Program-made: the position numbers and the translations under genes
Shown: one piece after another, positions 5,356-6,666 of the stretch
Layout: the number at the start of each line of letters is the position of its first letter
How positions within the stretch are numbered: the first letter of the stretch is position 1
NCBI GenBank assembly: GCA_023445955.1
Contig: JAEXJH010000681.1
Span: 1-6,666 of the forward strand
Length of the DNA: 6,666 nucleotides
Direction: 5' to 3'
Origin: Pseudomonadota bacterium
Lineage (GTDB): Bacteria; Pseudomonadota; Alphaproteobacteria; Caulobacterales; Caulobacteraceae
Notes under the pieces: generated by a model
Database searches by the model: none
The model's input: only the letters and a program-made list of their open reading frames with translations
Told to the model about the DNA's origin: nothing

Positions 5356-6186
5356 ATGAGCGTTCGACCCGTGCTGAAGATCGTGAAGGGCATGCCCGCC
5401 TCGGACGGCGACGGCGTGCGGCTGACCCGCATGCTGGGCACGCCGGAAGCCCAGATGTTCGACCCGTTCCTGATGCTGGACTGCTTCGACAACGACCAGG
5501 CGTCCGACTACATGGGCGGCTTCCCCGACCATCCGCATCGCGGCTTCGAGACCGTGACCTACATGCTGGAAGGCCGGATGCGTCACAAGGACAACACCGG
5601 CCGCGAGGGCGTGATCGGGCCGGGCGGGATCCAGTGGATGCGGGCCGGCAAGGGCATCGTCCACTCCGAGATGCCCGAGCAGGCGGAAGGGCGCATGCGC
5701 GGCTTCCAGCTGTGGGTGAACCTACCCGCTAAGCTGAAGATGAGCGCGCCCGGCTACTCGGAATTCGAGAGCGACGCGATCCCGGTCGAGGCGCGCGACG
5801 ACGGTGTCACCGTCAAGGTGATCTCAGGCGTGACCGACGGCGGCACGGCCGGGCCGATCGGCGGCGGTGCGGTCGATGCTCTCTACTTCGACGTCGTGCT
5901 GCCGGCCGGGACCGTGTTCGAGGAGCCGGTCGGCGACGATCGCAACACCATGCTGGCGGTCTATGAAGGTCAGGTCCGGGTGGCCCACGACACGATCGAC
6001 GCCTTGTCGGGCGTGTTCCTGGGCCGTGGCGACACCGTCCGTGTGGAGGCCGTCACTGACGCGCGCGTGCTGCTGCTGGCCGGCCGTCCGATCGACGAGC
6101 CGGTGTTCTGGCACGGCCCGTTCGTCATGAACTCTCGCGAGGAGATCGTGCAGGCGTTCGAGGACTTCCAGCGCGGACGGTTCTAG
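5356..6186 (+). CDS. Pirin family protein (bicupin)
   Basis: This 276-residue protein is a full-length pirin, a cytoplasmic two-cupin iron protein. Some bacterial members have quercetin 2,3-dioxygenase activity and others bind metabolic enzymes; the exact role here cannot be read. The N-terminal cupin holds all four metal ligands: H59 and H61 in FPDHPHRGFET, and H103 and E105 in GKGIVHSEMP, with the pirin signature GPGGIQWMRAGKG (88-100) between. The loop GFQLWVNLP (116-124) is also typical. The C-terminal cupin (about 150-245) lacks such ligands, as usual, and the protein ends with the family's RPIDEPVFWHGPFVMNS segment (244-260) and a helix. The start is set by AAGGAG seven bases upstream. 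It is divergent from ychF across a gap containing a LysR-type palindrome, and its stop is 5 bp from that of the converging small gene, with no terminator between. Confidence 0.95.
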   Translation: MSVRPVLKIVKGMPASDGDGVRLTRMLGTPEAQMFDPFLMLDCFDNDQASDYMGGFPDHPHRGFETVTYMLEGRMRHKDNTGREGVIGPGGIQWMRAGKGIVHSEMPEQAEGRMRGFQLWVNLPAKLKMSAPGYSEFESDAIPVEARDDGVTVKVISGVTDGGTAGPIGGGAVDALYFDVVLPAGTVFEEPVGDDRNTMLAVYEGQVRVAHDTIDALSGVFLGRGDTVRVEAVTDARVLLLAGRPIDEPVFWHGPFVMNSREEIVQAFEDFQRGRF

Positions 6187-6191
6187 CCGCG

Positions 6192-6470
6192 CTAGCGGAT
6201 GTCGACCGCGCTCTCGAAATAGGCCGTGGCGCTGCCTTCGGCATGGGCGACGATCGAGATGTCGAAGCCCTTGCCGTCGTCCAGCGACAGGTGCACCCGG
6301 CCTTGCCGGAAAGCCTCGCGCATCGCCTCCGGCGCGCCGGTCAGGCCGCCCTTGGCCGAACGCAGGCCTCGGTTGTCGAGATAATGCAGTGAGAAGGTCA
6401 CGGGGTGCACCTGACGAGCGACCGTCAGTTCACCAGCGCCGGTGTGCGGCGGCTTGGGTTGTCTTGCCAT
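6192..6470 (-). CDS. Conserved-looking small protein of unknown function
   Basis: I do not recognise this 92-residue protein. It has a basic, Pro-rich N-terminus (MARQPKPPHTG) with no signal peptide or membrane segment, then a region that reads as a compact alpha/beta domain: a strand (HPVTFSLHYLD), a Gly-rich turn with RGLRSAKGGLTG, a helix (PEAMREAFRQG) and three strands (RVHLSLDDG, FDISIVAHAEG, SATAYFESAVDI). The alternating hydrophobic pattern and G/C-rich third codon positions support real coding. It converges on pirin with a 5-bp gap. Upstream there is no clear Shine-Dalgarno (CAAGACCT before ATG); leaderless translation is possible. The ~190 bp upstream hold several inverted repeats that could be its leader or a separate divergent RNA. 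Confidence 0.65.
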   Translation of the reverse strand: MARQPKPPHTGAGELTVARQVHPVTFSLHYLDNRGLRSAKGGLTGAPEAMREAFRQGRVHLSLDDGKGFDISIVAHAEGSATAYFESAVDIR

Positions 6471-6474
6471 AGGT

Positions 6475-6649
6475 CTTGAACGTGCGAGACGCGCTCAAGG
6501 CTCCAGCGAAAGCTGTGGAGAAAGTGCGGCCCGGCGATCATCGGGGGGGCGTAAAGCCGGGCCGCTGGTGTCCGGAGGGCCTCAAGGGCGCTGTCCGGAC
6601 GGTAGTAGAAATCATCAGCGCGAGGTCGGTTCCAAGCGCTACCGCACTT
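6475..6649 (+). other. Intergenic segment with a chain of inverted repeats, candidate structured RNA
   Basis: No convincing gene lies right of 6470. Instead there are consecutive potential hairpins: CTTGA (6475-6479) with TCAAG (6495-6499); CAGC-GAAA-GCTG (6504-6515) extended by CTC/GAG; a perfect 10-bp pair GCGGCCCGGC (6526-6535) with GCCGGGCCGC (6556-6565); GTCCGGA (6570-6576) with TCCGGAC (6594-6600); and GCGC (6618-6621) with GCGC (6636-6639), extended by GGTA (6601-6604) with TACC (6640-6643). An alternative outer stem AAGTGCGG (6522-6529) with CCGCACTT (6642-6649) competes with two of these. The GNRA loop favours the + strand. I recognise no known RNA family: the RNase P, SRP, tmRNA and common riboswitch cores I looked for are absent. 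It could instead be an mRNA leader, an interspersed repeat, or chance in GC-rich DNA. Confidence 0.3.
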
Positions 6650-6666
6650 AGGCGTCGCCGCGGGGG

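Noticed and set aside
6187..6198. A hairpin CCGC-GCTA-GCGG between pirin and the small gene as a terminator.
   Set aside because: Only four base pairs, no T-tract on either strand, and it overlaps the stop codon of the small gene.
6500..6650. RNase P RNA, SRP RNA, two-piece tmRNA or 6S RNA in the hairpin-rich segment.
   Set aside because: The conserved cores are absent: no GAGGAAAGTCC of RNase P, no GGAAGG-type SRP loop, no tmRNA tag frame or acceptor T-arm. 6S RNA would be one long interrupted stem, not a row of hairpins.
6425..6666. A minus-strand frame open from the right edge to a TGA at 6425, which could be the 3' end of a gene entering from the right.
   Set aside because: It would overlap the start of the small unknown gene by 46 bp, has weaker GC3 bias than the neighbouring genes, resembles no family I know, and runs through the perfect inverted repeats. 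It cannot be fully excluded without the sequence to the right.
6482..6666. A + strand frame opening with GTG at 6482 and running off the window.
   Set aside because: Third-position G+C is clearly lower than in the real genes here, there is no Shine-Dalgarno, and the product is Arg/Gly/Val-rich without a recognisable fold.

Overview
The window is high-GC, gene-dense bacterial chromosome with short intergenic gaps, Shine-Dalgarno-led starts and strong G/C use at third codon positions. The style and protein families fit an alphaproteobacterium, most likely Caulobacter or a close relative. That placement is an inference from style, because no rRNA or lineage-specific marker is present. I see no IS element, integrase, phage gene, CRISPR array, tRNA or rRNA gene.

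Layout, left to right. (1) A textbook intrinsic terminator at 21-50 ends a + strand gene lying left of the window. (2) A minus-strand pair follows: a secreted, two-lobed retropepsin-like protein (526-1293) whose stop codon overlaps the GTG start of a GNAT acetyltransferase (56-526). (3) After a 92-bp divergent gap comes a plus-strand pair: a TMEM175-type (DUF1211) membrane protein (1386-2090) and an exported lipocalin-like, DUF1579-type protein (2124-2702). (4) Three bases later, converging on it, lies a minus-strand pair of tandem dienelactone-hydrolase paralogues (2706-3386 and 3386-4066), joined by an overlapping stop/start. (5) Upstream of these on the same strand is the universally conserved ATPase ychF (4133-5233), separated from them by a strong hairpin that looks like its terminator. 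(6) Divergent from ychF is a pirin-family gene (5356-6186). The gap between them holds a perfect TTGCA-N5-TGCAA inverted repeat. (7) Converging on pirin is a 92-residue protein of unknown family (6192-6470). (8) The last ~190 bp contain a chain of adjacent inverted repeats and no convincing gene; they could be a structured RNA or leader.

Functional reading. Most of the window is ordinary housekeeping or accessory chromosome. The firmest identities are ychF, pirin and the two dienelactone hydrolases. The gene pairs look co-transcribed and in two cases translationally coupled. Their joint physiological role cannot be read from sequence. A stress or redox theme for ychF and pirin is suggested by the known biology of those families, but it is inference here.

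I did not find a convincing undescribed multi-gene system. The observations most worth a second look are the structured segment at 6475-6649, the hairpin between ychF and the hydrolase genes with its consequences for their expression, the loss of the conserved Glu in one of the two hydrolase paralogues, the asymmetric degenerate active-site motifs of the two-lobed retropepsin-like protein, and the LysR-type palindrome in front of pirin.
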